64,000 bases of DNA. Source: Pseudosulfitobacter pseudonitzschiae (lineage in GTDB: Bacteria > Pseudomonadota > Alphaproteobacteria > Rhodobacterales > Rhodobacteraceae). Every line of letters starts with the position of its first letter. Within the stretch, counting starts at the first letter, position 1. The stretch spans positions 2,914,001-2,978,000 of the forward strand of contig NZ_CP022415.1 in the NCBI RefSeq assembly GCF_002222635.1, given 5' to 3'. Position numbers and translations under genes: made by a program. This document shows positions 36,945-45,491 of this stretch, piece after piece. Under the pieces are notes generated by a model. The model had not been told where the DNA came from and did not search any database. It saw only the letters and a list, made by a program, of their open reading frames with translations.

Positions 36945-39392
36945 TCAGGCCCGCAAGCGGTTGTTTTGCGGATCCCACAGAGGTTGGTCCGGCTGCACCA
37001 CAGCGCCGTGTTTGACGCCGAAAATATCGACCTGCAACTTGGTGCCTGCCACTGCCAGATCGGCACGCACCATGCCCAGCGCGATAGAAGCGTTGACACG
37101 ATAGCCCCAGTCGCCACTGGTGGTTTCGCCCACAATTTTACCGTCGTGCCACAGCGTGGACATATAGGGCGCGTCAGACTCGCCTGCGTCGACAATCAAA
37201 GTGACAAAGCGCTTTGCAGAGCCTTGTTGTTTTTCGTTGTGCAACGCCTGCTTGCCGGGAAAATCCTGCGGCTTGTCCAGTTTGACAAAACGGTCGAGAC
37301 CGCCTTCGAACAGGGTGTAATCCGTACTAAGATCGCCCTTCCACGCGCGATAGCCTTTTTCGATGCGCATGGCGTTCAGGGCGTACATGCCAAAGGGTTT
37401 CGCCCCCGCACCGGTCACTGCCTGATACAGCGCCGCGATGTCCGCATTGGCCGCGTGAATTTCCCAGCCCAACTCACCTGCGAAAGATACACGCGCAAGG
37501 GCACAGGGAATGCCAGCCACGGTGGCGGTTTGATGCGACAGCCAAGGCGCGGTCAGATCGGCCTTGGTCTCCAACCGCGCGAACAGGGCGCGGCTGTTGG
37601 GTCCGGTGACGATCAGCGTTCCATACTTTCCCGTATGGTCAGTCAGGCCGAGCCCATCCGGCAACCCGTCGCGCAGCACATCCCGATCGTGCCATTGCGC
37701 GGTTGCTGCCGTAATCAGGGTGAACACGTCTTCGTCATGGCGCAGGATCGACATTTCCGTCAGGATGCGGCCACGGCTGTCGGGGAAATAGCCAAGGTTC
37801 ATGCGCCCGATTTTGGGCAGGCCACCGGCGATTTTGCCACGCAGGTATTCGGCAGCCCCAGCGCCCGACAGATTGAACCGCGAGAACCCCGGCAGGTCGA
37901 GCACACCCACGTCGTCACGCACCGCTTCGACCTCTTCGCGCACGCGGTCGGTCCACGGGCCTGCGCGTTCCCAAGTCTGGGTGGCGGCTTCGCTTAGGTC
38001 ATCGCCCTCTTGTGCGAACCAGTTGGCGCGCTCCCAACCGTTGTAGGCGCCCATGACACCGCCCTTGGCCAGCACCTGATCGTGGGCGGGCGACAGTTTA
38101 CGGTCGCGCCCCGCAGGCCAGGAATGGTGCGGAAAGTGCATGGCGTATTCGTGGCCGTAGGTTTCCATCGCCTTTTGGTTGCAATAGTCCTGATCAGTAT
38201 AGTCGGTGTAGCGGCGCGGGTCGCATGACCACATGTCCCATTCCGTCTGGCCCTCGGTCACCCATTCGGCCAGAACCTTACCGGCGCCGCCGCCTTGGGT
38301 GATGCCAAAGGTGAACACACAGGCCTCGAAGGCATTGGGCACGCCGGGCATCGGGCCAAGCAGTGGCAGGCCATCGGGGGCATAGGGTATGGGGCCGTTG
38401 ATGACGCGGCCCACACCGGCAGTGCCAAGGATCGGCACGCGGGCCATCGCATCCTCGATGTACCATTCCAGCCGTTCCAGATCATCGGGATAAAGCTGAA
38501 AGCTGAAATCTTCGGGCATCGGGTCGTCGGGGGTGACCCAATGTGCGCGGCAGTTACGCTCGTATGGGCCAAGGTTCAGGCCGTTCTTGTCCTGCCGCAG
38601 GTAATACGAGCTGTCGACGTCGCGCAGCAGCGGCACTTTGCGACCATTCTCGCGGGTCCAGTCGGCCAGAGCCGGGATTTCTTCGGTCAGGAAATACTGG
38701 TGGCTCATCACCGTCATTGGCACCGTGCGCCCGCCAAAGGGCTTGAACCATTCACCGACACGCTGGGCGTAGTATCCGGCCGCGTTCACCACCTTTTCGC
38801 AGCGGATGTCGCCCTTATCTGTGTGAACAATCCATTCGCCGCCTTCGCGGCTGATGCCGGTGGCGGAGCAAAAGCGTTCGATGCGCGCACCCATTGTGCG
38901 GGCGCCCTTGGCCAGTGCCTGCGTCAGCTGCGCAGGGTCGATATCGCCGTCGTCAGGATCCCACAATGCGCCCGCCAGATCATGGGTTTCGATGAACGGA
39001 TAACGGTCCTTGATGTCGCTGACCGCCATCATTTCCAGATCAAGCCCCTGATAGCGACCCATCGCGCGGGCGCGTTCAAATTCCTGCATCCGTTCGCGGG
39101 AATGGCCCAGCCGCACCGATCCGGTGACGTGATAATTCATCGGATAATCCACCGCCTCGGCCAGTCCGGCATAAAGACCCAGCGAATAGCGTTGCATGTT
39201 CATCACCGCCCAAGACGTACTGAAGCTGGGACAGTTGCCCGCCGCGTGCCATGTGCTGCCTGCGGTCAGTTCGTTCTTTTCCAGCAGAACACAATCCGTC
39301 CAGCCTGCCTTGGCCAGATGATAAAGCGCCGAGGTGCCGACGACGCCACCGCCGATGATGACGACACGGGCGGTGGTCGGAAATGTGCTCAT
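36945..39392 (-). CDS. GcvT-fused FAD dehydrogenase, dimethylglycine/sarcosine dehydrogenase-like (copy 1)
   Basis: An 815-residue paralogue of the other GcvT-fused flavoenzyme in this operon. N-terminal VVIIGGGVVGTSALYHL binds FAD, and GSTWHAAG holds the probable covalent histidine. A linker with HEYAMHFPHHSWPAGRD is followed by the GcvT-like folate domain ending DQPLWDPQNNRLR. The two copies differ enough to suggest different substrates, for example dimethylglycine and sarcosine. Its ATG overlaps the stop of the GFA gene by 4 bases. Confidence 0.9.
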   Translation of the reverse strand: MSTFPTTARVVIIGGGVVGTSALYHLAKAGWTDCVLLEKNELTAGSTWHAAGNCPSFSTSWAVMNMQRYSLGLYAGLAEAVDYPMNYHVTGSVRLGHSRERMQEFERARAMGRYQGLDLEMMAVSDIKDRYPFIETHDLAGALWDPDDGDIDPAQLTQALAKGARTMGARIERFCSATGISREGGEWIVHTDKGDIRCEKVVNAAGYYAQRVGEWFKPFGGRTVPMTVMSHQYFLTEEIPALADWTRENGRKVPLLRDVDSSYYLRQDKNGLNLGPYERNCRAHWVTPDDPMPEDFSFQLYPDDLERLEWYIEDAMARVPILGTAGVGRVINGPIPYAPDGLPLLGPMPGVPNAFEACVFTFGITQGGGAGKVLAEWVTEGQTEWDMWSCDPRRYTDYTDQDYCNQKAMETYGHEYAMHFPHHSWPAGRDRKLSPAHDQVLAKGGVMGAYNGWERANWFAQEGDDLSEAATQTWERAGPWTDRVREEVEAVRDDVGVLDLPGFSRFNLSGAGAAEYLRGKIAGGLPKIGRMNLGYFPDSRGRILTEMSILRHDEDVFTLITAATAQWHDRDVLRDGLPDGLGLTDHTGKYGTLIVTGPNSRALFARLETKADLTAPWLSHQTATVAGIPCALARVSFAGELGWEIHAANADIAALYQAVTGAGAKPFGMYALNAMRIEKGYRAWKGDLSTDYTLFEGGLDRFVKLDKPQDFPGKQALHNEKQQGSAKRFVTLIVDAGESDAPYMSTLWHDGKIVGETTSGDWGYRVNASIALGMVRADLAVAGTKLQVDIFGVKHGAVVQPDQPLWDPQNNRLRA

Positions 39393-39781
39393 GTATCCTG
39401 ATCCTGCTGCGGGGTGATTTGGTAATAATCGCCCTTGTCTTGGGTAAAGATGTGGCGTTTCAGGGTAAGGTGCGTCGGGGCCTCAAGCGCGCCCAGCGCC
39501 ACGCCGATTTCGTCTTCGGCATGGCTTTTCCAGAACAGTGACGACCCGCAAGTGGGGCAAAAGCCACGCTTGGCGGTGTCGCTGGCCGCGTACCAGCGCA
39601 CGTCACCCTTTACCGCAAAGGCCGACAGCGGCACCTGAACGGATGCCCAGATATGGCCCGACTGCTTGCGGCACTGGGTACAGTGACAGGCAGCGGGGTC
39701 TTTGGCTGTTGCGGTGGCTGTGAACGTAACGCCGCCGCACAGGCAGCGGCCCGTCAGATTGGCCGGAGTTGATTTGTACAT
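39389..39781 (-). CDS. GFA-family (glutathione-dependent formaldehyde-activating-like) protein
   Basis: A 130-residue zinc-binding protein. Cysteine clusters GRCLCGGV, ACHCTQCRK and GFCPTCGSSLFW are the CENP-V/GFA signature. Some members speed formation of S-hydroxymethylglutathione, although that activity is disputed in the family. In a run of N-demethylating enzymes that release formaldehyde equivalents, a formaldehyde role is plausible (inference). The start at 39781 has a GAAGGTGA site. Confidence 0.85.
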   Translation of the reverse strand: MYKSTPANLTGRCLCGGVTFTATATAKDPAACHCTQCRKQSGHIWASVQVPLSAFAVKGDVRWYAASDTAKRGFCPTCGSSLFWKSHAEDEIGVALGALEAPTHLTLKRHIFTQDKGDYYQITPQQDQDT

Positions 39782-39791
39782 AAAGTCACCT

Positions 39792-40364
39792 TCAATACAC
39801 AGGAGGAGCGATAACCCAGATCGCCACGGCAGGCCCATTATAGGGATTTATCCAGCGAAACGGCTCTCCACGGATGCGGAAGCTGTCACCGGGGTGAATG
39901 GTATAGCGGGTGCCTGCAATCTCGAGATCCAGCATACCCGAGACCAGATATCCGACCTCTTGCGTGGGGCGCGTCACCAGATCGACAATTTCGGACTGCG
40001 GCGCAAAGGTGGAATGCACCATTTCAAAGTCATCGGTCAGGTCGGGCGACAACAATTCCTCGACCAGTCCGGCGACGGGTGAACCGATGGGCCGCCGCGC
40101 GTCCTTGCGTACGATGTATCCGGCCTCGTTCACAGGGGCGGCGGCATGGCGGAACAACATCGACACCGACACCCCCAGATGCGCCGCGATGTGGCGCAGG
40201 TCGGTGATCGAGGGTTCGGACAGGTCGCGTTCCACCTGGCTAAGCCATCCAACCGAGCGGCCCAGCACATCCGCCATTTCCTGCAATGTGATCCCCCGCG
40301 CCTTGCGCAGCGCACGCAAATCCGCGCCCAGCGTTTTGGCAGTGTCAGGAGAAGATTGCAGCAT
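39792..40364 (-). CDS. XRE-family regulator with cupin domain
   Basis: A 190-residue regulator: an N-terminal XRE helix-turn-helix (LRALRKARGITLQEMADVLG, then RSVGWLSQVERDLSEPSI) and a C-terminal small-molecule-binding cupin (about 105-185, with TIHPGDSFRIRGEPFRW). It is the first gene of the C1 operon, 10 bases before the GFA gene, and the region in front of it carries several TGAAA/TTTCA half-sites. It probably regulates itself and the downstream enzymes; the ligand is unknown. Confidence 0.9.
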   Translation of the reverse strand: MLQSSPDTAKTLGADLRALRKARGITLQEMADVLGRSVGWLSQVERDLSEPSITDLRHIAAHLGVSVSMLFRHAAAPVNEAGYIVRKDARRPIGSPVAGLVEELLSPDLTDDFEMVHSTFAPQSEIVDLVTRPTQEVGYLVSGMLDLEIAGTRYTIHPGDSFRIRGEPFRWINPYNGPAVAIWVIAPPVY

Positions 40365-40376
40365 GTACGACTCGCG

Positions 40377-40444
40377 GTGAAAATTGACCTTATAATTTCA
40401 CGGTGCGTTAGCATGCATGAAAAATCAAGATGAAATTTCATGCA
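40377..40444. promoter_or_regulatory. Cluster of inverted repeats upstream of the XRE-led operon
   Basis: Between the XRE start and the upstream gene stop lie GTGAAAATT (40377-40385), AATTTCAC (40394-40401), TGCATGAAA (40414-40422) and TTTCATGCA (40436-40444). These form two nested inverted-repeat pairs, and TGAAATTTCA (40431-40440) is itself a perfect palindrome. The pattern suggests cooperative binding of a dimeric regulator, probably the XRE-cupin protein. Confidence 0.6.
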
Positions 40445-40451
40445 TCACCGG

Positions 40452-40901
40452 TCAGCGTCCAAAAATCTCCGCCAGAATGCGACCCATTTCATCCGCATCG
40501 GTTTGGGTGAACGCATCGGGCTGGTCGCTGTCGATATCAAACACCGCGATCAACGCGCCGTTGCTGTCGTGAACAGGGATCACCAGTTCCGACCGCGTGC
40601 TGCTGGCACAGGCAATGTGATCGGCAAATGCCTCGACATCCGGCACCAGTTGCACCTGCCCCGTGCGCGCCGCCGCACCGCACACCCCACGCGAAAACGG
40701 GATTTGCAAACAGCCGTGACCGCCTTGATAGGGACCGATTTTCAACATCTCGGGGGCCGTGACGCGGTAAAAGCCCGTCCAATCGAACCGGTCGTCGGAA
40801 TGATGCACCTCACAGGCGACGGTGGCCATCAGCGCGATAATATCATCCTCGCCGTCGGTCAACGATTGCAGCGTTCGGTCCAGCGTTTTGTAATCAACCA
40901 T
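40452..40901 (-). CDS. msrC: Free methionine-R-sulfoxide reductase (GAF type)
   Basis: A 149-residue GAF-domain protein that reduces free methionine-(R)-sulfoxide. Three cysteines, C64, C74 and C98, have the 10- and 24-residue spacing of the catalytic/resolving cysteines in the E. coli enzyme. DWTGFYRV, LQIPFSRGVCG and SELVIPVHDSNGALIAVFDI are family blocks. I start it at 40901 (MVDYKTLDRTL); the longer frame is not typical. It lies upstream of the XRE operon on the same strand, 87 bases away. Confidence 0.93.
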   Translation of the reverse strand: MVDYKTLDRTLQSLTDGEDDIIALMATVACEVHHSDDRFDWTGFYRVTAPEMLKIGPYQGGHGCLQIPFSRGVCGAAARTGQVQLVPDVEAFADHIACASSTRSELVIPVHDSNGALIAVFDIDSDQPDAFTQTDADEMGRILAEIFGR

Positions 40902-41080
40902 GAGAGGCGCCTTGTTGTCGGAAATGTGTGGATTCTTGTGCGATATTGCCTGTGACCTTCCATCTGTCAAATGCACCCGAGGCATTAAATCCCAGAACGG
41001 TCCCCGCTCGGTGGAAAACTGTGTTACACTACATTCAGCCGCGCAATCATGCGCGCATTTCTCCAACAGATCGGATATCA

Positions 41081-41431
41081 ATGAAACTTCCAGATGGAAT
41101 GAAACCCGCGCTTTTTGGCGCGGTCCTGGGCGCTATTGCGGTGTCGATCATCGGCTTTAACTGGGGCGGATGGGTCACGGGTAGTTCTGCCACAGAAATG
41201 TCCAACGAAGATTCGACGGCGGCGGTCGCTTTGGCACTGACCCCATACTGCGTCTTGAAATCAAAGAACGATCCAAAGTCTGGCGTGGTGATGGCGGAGC
41301 TTGCCGATGCCAACGACTGGAAACGCCGCAGCATCGTAGAAGATGCCGGCTGGGCCACACCGCTTGGGACTGAAAACCCGCACCGTGCACTTGCAGACTC
41401 GTGTCAGAGTGCGCTGTCCAACGACACTTGA
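41081..41431 (+). CDS. Small single-pass membrane protein, unknown function
   Basis: A 116-residue protein. One hydrophobic segment (FGAVLGAIAVSIIGFNWGGWV, about residues 12-32) anchors a soluble, probably periplasmic, part with two cysteines (TPYCVLKSK and ADSCQSAL). I do not recognise a named family. The ATG at 41081 is chosen because it begins directly before the membrane segment; the longer frame adds a non-conserved stretch. It is divergent from the free methionine sulfoxide reductase gene. Confidence 0.65.
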   Translation: MKLPDGMKPALFGAVLGAIAVSIIGFNWGGWVTGSSATEMSNEDSTAAVALALTPYCVLKSKNDPKSGVVMAELADANDWKRRSIVEDAGWATPLGTENPHRALADSCQSALSNDT

Positions 41432-41472
41432 ATCACTGACTTGAGGGCGGCCCGCTAAGGCTGTCCCGTCCA

Positions 41473-41507
41473 AAGCCCTGAGCGGCGGTTACACCTGCTC
41501 AGGGCTT
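41473..41507. terminator. Hairpin between convergent genes
   Basis: An 11-bp perfect stem, AAGCCCTGAGC / GCTCAGGGCTT (41473-41483 / 41497-41507), after the thiolase stop. A short T run follows on the minus strand (TTTGG). It is a weak T-tract, so efficient termination is uncertain. Confidence 0.55.
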
Positions 41508-41514
41508 GAAAACT

Positions 41515-42687
41515 CTACATGCGCTCGATTGCGATGGCCGTGCCTTCGCCGCCGCCGATACAGATGGCGGCAATGCCCCGCTTGAGGTTGCGTTTTTCCA
41601 GAGCGTTCAGCAGCGTCACGATGATGCGCGCGCCAGATGCACCGATGGGATGGCCCAAAGCACAGGCACCACCGTTGACGTTCACGATGTCATGGCTCAG
41701 CCCCATTTCATGCATAAAGGCCAGAGGTACGACGGCAAATGCCTCGTTCACCTCCCACAGGTCCACGTCGTCTTTGGTCCAACCGATGCGTGCCAGCAGC
41801 TTTTGCGCGGCGGGCACGGGGGCTGTGGTGAACAATCCCGGTTCCTGCGCGTGGCTGGCGTGACCCAGAATACGGGCACGCACGGTCAGACCACCCGCCT
41901 TGGCCGTTTCGGCAGAGCAGAGAACCAGCGCCGCGGCCCCGTCCGAAATCGAAGACGAGTTGGCCGCTGTGACAGTGCCGCCTTCGCGAAATGCAGGTTT
42001 AAGTTGTGGGATTTTCTCGGGGCGGGCGTTTGCGGGCTGTTCATCCGCACTGACGGTTACGGAGCCCTTGCGTGATTTGACGTCCATTGCCGCAATTTCA
42101 TCGGCAAAAGCACCGCTGCTTTGCGCCTCTAGTGCGCGGGTCAGCGACGCCAGCGCAAATTCGTCTTGTTTTTCCCGGGTGAACTGGAATGCCTCGGCGC
42201 AGTCTTCGGCAAAGGTGCCCATCAGGCGCCCCTTGTCATAGGCGTCTTCAAGCCCATCCAGAAACATATGATCAACTGTCTTGCCGTGACCCAGACGAGC
42301 GCCTGCGCGCATTTGCGGCAGCAGATAGGGCGCCTGACTCATGCTTTCCATGCCGCCCGCAACCATCAGACCGGTGTGACCCAACGCGATCTGGTCAAAG
42401 GCGATCATCGCTGCTTTCATGCCTGATCCGCACATCTTGTTCAGCGTGGTGGCAGGCACTTCTTTGCCCAGACCGGCGGCAAAACCCGCTTGGCGCGCGG
42501 GGGCCTGCCCCTGACCGGCAGGCAATACGCAGCCCATCAAAACTTCGTCCACCGTATCCGCGCCTGCACCGGCCAGTGCAGCGCGGATGGCCGCTCCGCC
42601 CAGTTCGGAGGCCGTCAAACCGGAAAGCGCGCCCTGAAAGCCGCCCATCGGTGTGCGCGAGGCGCCGGAAATGATCACTTCAGTCAT
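41515..42687 (-). CDS. Acetyl-CoA C-acyltransferase (thiolase)
   Basis: A 390-residue cytoplasmic thiolase. The acyl-carrying cysteine lies in LNKMCGSGMKAAM (about residue 88), the active-site histidine in GGACALGHPIGASGAR (about 348) and the second cysteine in AAICIGGGEGTAIAIE (about 378). Length and motifs fit the biosynthetic acetoacetyl-CoA type (PhaA/AtoB-like), but a beta-oxidation role cannot be excluded. No hydroxyacyl-CoA dehydrogenase or reductase gene is adjacent. Divergent from the STAS gene. Confidence 0.93.
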   Translation of the reverse strand: MTEVIISGASRTPMGGFQGALSGLTASELGGAAIRAALAGAGADTVDEVLMGCVLPAGQGQAPARQAGFAAGLGKEVPATTLNKMCGSGMKAAMIAFDQIALGHTGLMVAGGMESMSQAPYLLPQMRAGARLGHGKTVDHMFLDGLEDAYDKGRLMGTFAEDCAEAFQFTREKQDEFALASLTRALEAQSSGAFADEIAAMDVKSRKGSVTVSADEQPANARPEKIPQLKPAFREGGTVTAANSSSISDGAAALVLCSAETAKAGGLTVRARILGHASHAQEPGLFTTAPVPAAQKLLARIGWTKDDVDLWEVNEAFAVVPLAFMHEMGLSHDIVNVNGGACALGHPIGASGARIIVTLLNALEKRNLKRGIAAICIGGGEGTAIAIERM

Positions 42688-42778
42688 AGTTCACCTTCTG
42701 ATTGTTCTACCCGTGGTTACGGGTTGGTAAGATTTGCGGCCTAATCATGGTCGCGAGCCTAGGACATGAGGGATTATT

Positions 42779-43117
42779 ATGGAACTCTCGAGTAAAACAG
42801 AAGACCAAGTACGCATTGTAACGGTCAAGGACACGCGGATCGACGCCGCCGTGGCGATCGAATTCAAGGACGCGATGCGGGCCGCAACTGACGATGGCCC
42901 CGATCTGGTCGTGCTGGATCTGGCTGCGGTTGGCTTTATCGACTCCAGCGGGTTGGGCGCGATTGTCGCCGCGATGAAACATCTGGCCCCACAACGCAAG
43001 CTGGCGCTGGCGGGGCTGACACCTCCCGTGGACAAGGTGTTCAGGCTAACACGCATGGATTCGGTGTTCAGTCTTTACCCCACACTGGACGATGCGCGCA
43101 GCGCGCTGGCGACCTGA
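42779..43117 (+). CDS. STAS-domain anti-sigma factor antagonist
   Basis: A 112-residue single STAS domain. The phosphorylatable serine is S56 or S57 in GFIDSSGLGAIVA. The gene for a RsbW/SpoIIAB-like kinase starts 7 bases after its stop, so the two form a partner-switch: the kinase phosphorylates this protein, and a phosphatase (not seen here) would reverse it. The sigma factor or other target is not in the window. Confidence 0.9.
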   Translation: MELSSKTEDQVRIVTVKDTRIDAAVAIEFKDAMRAATDDGPDLVVLDLAAVGFIDSSGLGAIVAAMKHLAPQRKLALAGLTPPVDKVFRLTRMDSVFSLYPTLDDARSALAT

Positions 43118-43124
43118 GGTGGCA

Positions 43125-43595
43125 ATGTTGGCTGAAAGCCCGATCCCCCCCGTCCACGCTTCGCTGCCCGAGGTTCGGATAAACGTCGACAGCGGGCCAC
43201 AAGCCGCGCGGCAAGCGCTGGACCAGCTTAAGCGCAATCTTGCGCCACTGTCGCTTGATATCGAAGAGTTTGGGGCGGTCGAACTGGTACTGGCCGAGGC
43301 GATGAACAATATTTGCGAACACGCCTATGCGGCGGGTGCCCGCAGCGGACCGATCAGGTTGCGCTGCCAACACCGGCGCGACGGGCTGCACTTCAGTATT
43401 GCGGACGAAGGGATGCCAATGCCTGGCGAATGTACCCCGCTTGGGCTGGCCGTGAATGTGGCCGTTGACCTGATGGATACACCCGAGGGCGGCTTTGGCT
43501 GGTTTCTGATCCGCGATCTGGCAAAGGATGTCTCGTACCAGCGGCACGGGTCCGTAAATCATTTGTCGCTGCGCATGGCCGTCGCTATCGGGTAA
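43125..43595 (+). CDS. RsbW/SpoIIAB-like serine kinase (HATPase) protein
   Basis: A 156-residue GHKL-type ATPase. The N-box is VLAEAMNNICEHAYAAG (about 62-78), followed by a degenerate glycine box around HFSIADEGMPMPG and GGFGWFLIRDLAKDVSY. It corresponds to anti-sigma factor kinases of the RsbW/RsbT group. It starts at 43125, after a GAGGTGG site, 7 bases downstream of the STAS gene. Alphaproteobacteria often use such pairs to control surface, stress or cyclic-nucleotide outputs; the target is unknown. Confidence 0.85.
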   Translation: MLAESPIPPVHASLPEVRINVDSGPQAARQALDQLKRNLAPLSLDIEEFGAVELVLAEAMNNICEHAYAAGARSGPIRLRCQHRRDGLHFSIADEGMPMPGECTPLGLAVNVAVDLMDTPEGGFGWFLIRDLAKDVSYQRHGSVNHLSLRMAVAIG

Positions 43596-43600
43596 TTCCG

Positions 43601-43632
43601 TTTTGCGGGCGTGGCCGATCCCGCCCGCAAAA
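43601..43632 (+). terminator. Stem-loop after the STAS/HATPase operon
   Basis: A 10-bp perfect stem, TTTTGCGGGC / GCCCGCAAAA, with a 12-base loop, starting 6 bases after the HATPase stop. There is no long T-tract downstream. A transcription terminator is the simplest reading. Confidence 0.6.
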
Positions 43633-43860
43633 CACCACTGTTGACGCAAACCCTAAAACCGCCCGATTGGCTCCATATTCTCGCCTTGATCCACAAGCAA
43701 ACATGTACTTGTAGCTGCATATAGCTTCCCTCGGTGTCGTGTGTAACAGCCCCCACCCAGTGCACGGCACCGAGGATTTCATTCCACATATTTCTACAGA
43801 CTTGGCCTTTGGCCATTGCCCCGCTAGGTATCAGACAACTGACACTTAGAAGGATGATCC

Positions 43861-45438
43861 ATGCGCGACTTTCACTTTCCGGGCCGTTCGCCCGTTCTGG
43901 CCACAAACGGAATGTGCGCAACGTCGCATCCCCTTGCCGCAGCCACCGCCATCGACATTCTGAAACGCGGCGGCAACGCGATGGACGCCGCAATTGCGGG
44001 CGCGGTGCTGTTGGGTATTTGTGAACCGCAAATGACAGGCATTGGCGGCGATTGTTTCGTGCTGTGGTCAATGCCAGGCGAGACCAAGGTTCACGCCCTG
44101 AATGGATCGGGCCGCGCACCCGCAGGACTGGACGCCGCAATGCTGCGTGATGCAGGCCACGACACCGTGCCGCTGGGCAGCCCTCATGCGGTCACCATAC
44201 CCGGTGCCGTAGATGCGTTCTGCACCCTGTCAGAACGTGTCGGCAAACTGGGCCTTGATACGCTGCTGGCCCCGACCATCCACTATGCCGAAGCCGGTGT
44301 GCCCGTCGCCCCGCGCGTCGCGTCCGACTGGATCCCCTGTGCAACCGCGCTGCAAGGGTCAGCCCGCGACACCTATATGGTTAACGGCAAGGTTCCCAAA
44401 ACCGGCGAGATTTTTCGCGCGCCCAAGCAGGCCGAAGTGCTGCGCCGCATCGCCAAAGACGGGCGTGACGCGTTTTATACCGGCGAGGTTGCCGAGGACA
44501 TGATTACCACGCTGACAGCACTGGGCGGTGCGCACACTGCACAGGATTTCGCCAATGCGGCCTGCACCGACACCACACCGGTCGCCGGTGCTTACAAAGA
44601 CATCGAAGTGGTCGAGCATCCGCCAAACGGTCAGGGTGCCGTGGCCCTTTTGCTGCTGAATATCCTCAAGCATTTTGACATCGCGTCGATGGACCCCTTT
44701 GGTGCGCAGCGCGCCCATATCGAAGCCGAAGCCGCCAAGCTGGCCTATGATGCGCGCAACCGGTTTCTGGCGGACGCCGATCACATGACCAGGATCGACC
44801 ACCTGCTGTCCGAAGACACAGCCGCCAAGCTGGCCGCCCTGATCAACCCCAAACGTGCGATGGCAAACGCCACGCACCTGTCGGAAGCCGTTCACAAAGA
44901 CACCATCTATATCACTGTGGTTGATGGCGACGGCATGATCGTGTCGCTGATCTATTCAATCTTTCACGGTTTCGGGTCGGGCATCGCCTCGGACAAATTC
45001 GGCATTCTGTTCCAGAACCGTGGCGCAGGATTTTCACTGACCCAAGGACACCCGAACGAGCTAAAAGGCGGCAAACGCCCGATGCACACGATCATTCCGG
45101 GTATCATCCGGTCGAACGGCAAACCTGTCATGCCCTTTGGTGTGATGGGCGGACAATATCAGCCCACCGGCCACGCACGATTTGTGACCAACCAGACCGA
45201 TTTCGGGATGGATCCGCAGGCGGCCATCGACGCGCCACGGTGCTTCTCGGACAGGGGCGTTTTGCAGGTCGAGCGCGGATATTCCGAAGCAGTGCGTCAG
45301 GAATTGGCTGACATGGGCCACACTGTAGAAATCCCCGACTCGGCGCTTGGTGGCGCACAGGCGATCAAAGTGCATGACACTGGCGTTCTGGAAGGAGCAA
45401 GCGACCCGCGCAAAGACGGCTGCGCATTGGGGTACTGA
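43861..45438 (+). CDS. ggt: Gamma-glutamyltransferase family protein
   Basis: A 525-residue Ntn-hydrolase precursor. The N-terminal part holds the family block ATAIDILKRGGNAMDAAIAG and QMTGIGGDCFVL. Autocleavage should occur before the threonine in VHKDTIYITVVDGDG (about residue 344), which becomes the nucleophile of the small subunit. Downstream SIFHGFGSGI and GGQYQPTGHARF are typical. I see no signal peptide, so it is likely cytoplasmic or of the YwrD-type group; substrate could be glutathione or another gamma-glutamyl compound. Confidence 0.88.
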   Translation: MRDFHFPGRSPVLATNGMCATSHPLAAATAIDILKRGGNAMDAAIAGAVLLGICEPQMTGIGGDCFVLWSMPGETKVHALNGSGRAPAGLDAAMLRDAGHDTVPLGSPHAVTIPGAVDAFCTLSERVGKLGLDTLLAPTIHYAEAGVPVAPRVASDWIPCATALQGSARDTYMVNGKVPKTGEIFRAPKQAEVLRRIAKDGRDAFYTGEVAEDMITTLTALGGAHTAQDFANAACTDTTPVAGAYKDIEVVEHPPNGQGAVALLLLNILKHFDIASMDPFGAQRAHIEAEAAKLAYDARNRFLADADHMTRIDHLLSEDTAAKLAALINPKRAMANATHLSEAVHKDTIYITVVDGDGMIVSLIYSIFHGFGSGIASDKFGILFQNRGAGFSLTQGHPNELKGGKRPMHTIIPGIIRSNGKPVMPFGVMGGQYQPTGHARFVTNQTDFGMDPQAAIDAPRCFSDRGVLQVERGYSEAVRQELADMGHTVEIPDSALGGAQAIKVHDTGVLEGASDPRKDGCALGY

Positions 45439-45491
45439 CACGGGCCGGGTGCACGGATTAAACCGCGCGCCCGACCGAAAACAAAAACGCC

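Noticed and set aside
33597-37997. Long plus-strand frames opposite the two GcvT-fused dehydrogenases and the homocysteine methyltransferase
   Set aside because: The minus-strand genes carry clear FAD, folate and zinc motifs; the opposite frames show none and have no ribosome sites.
43633-43860. Searched the gap before gamma-glutamyltransferase for a tRNA or small RNA
   Set aside because: No cloverleaf, no strong hairpin besides the terminator, and no good small frame.
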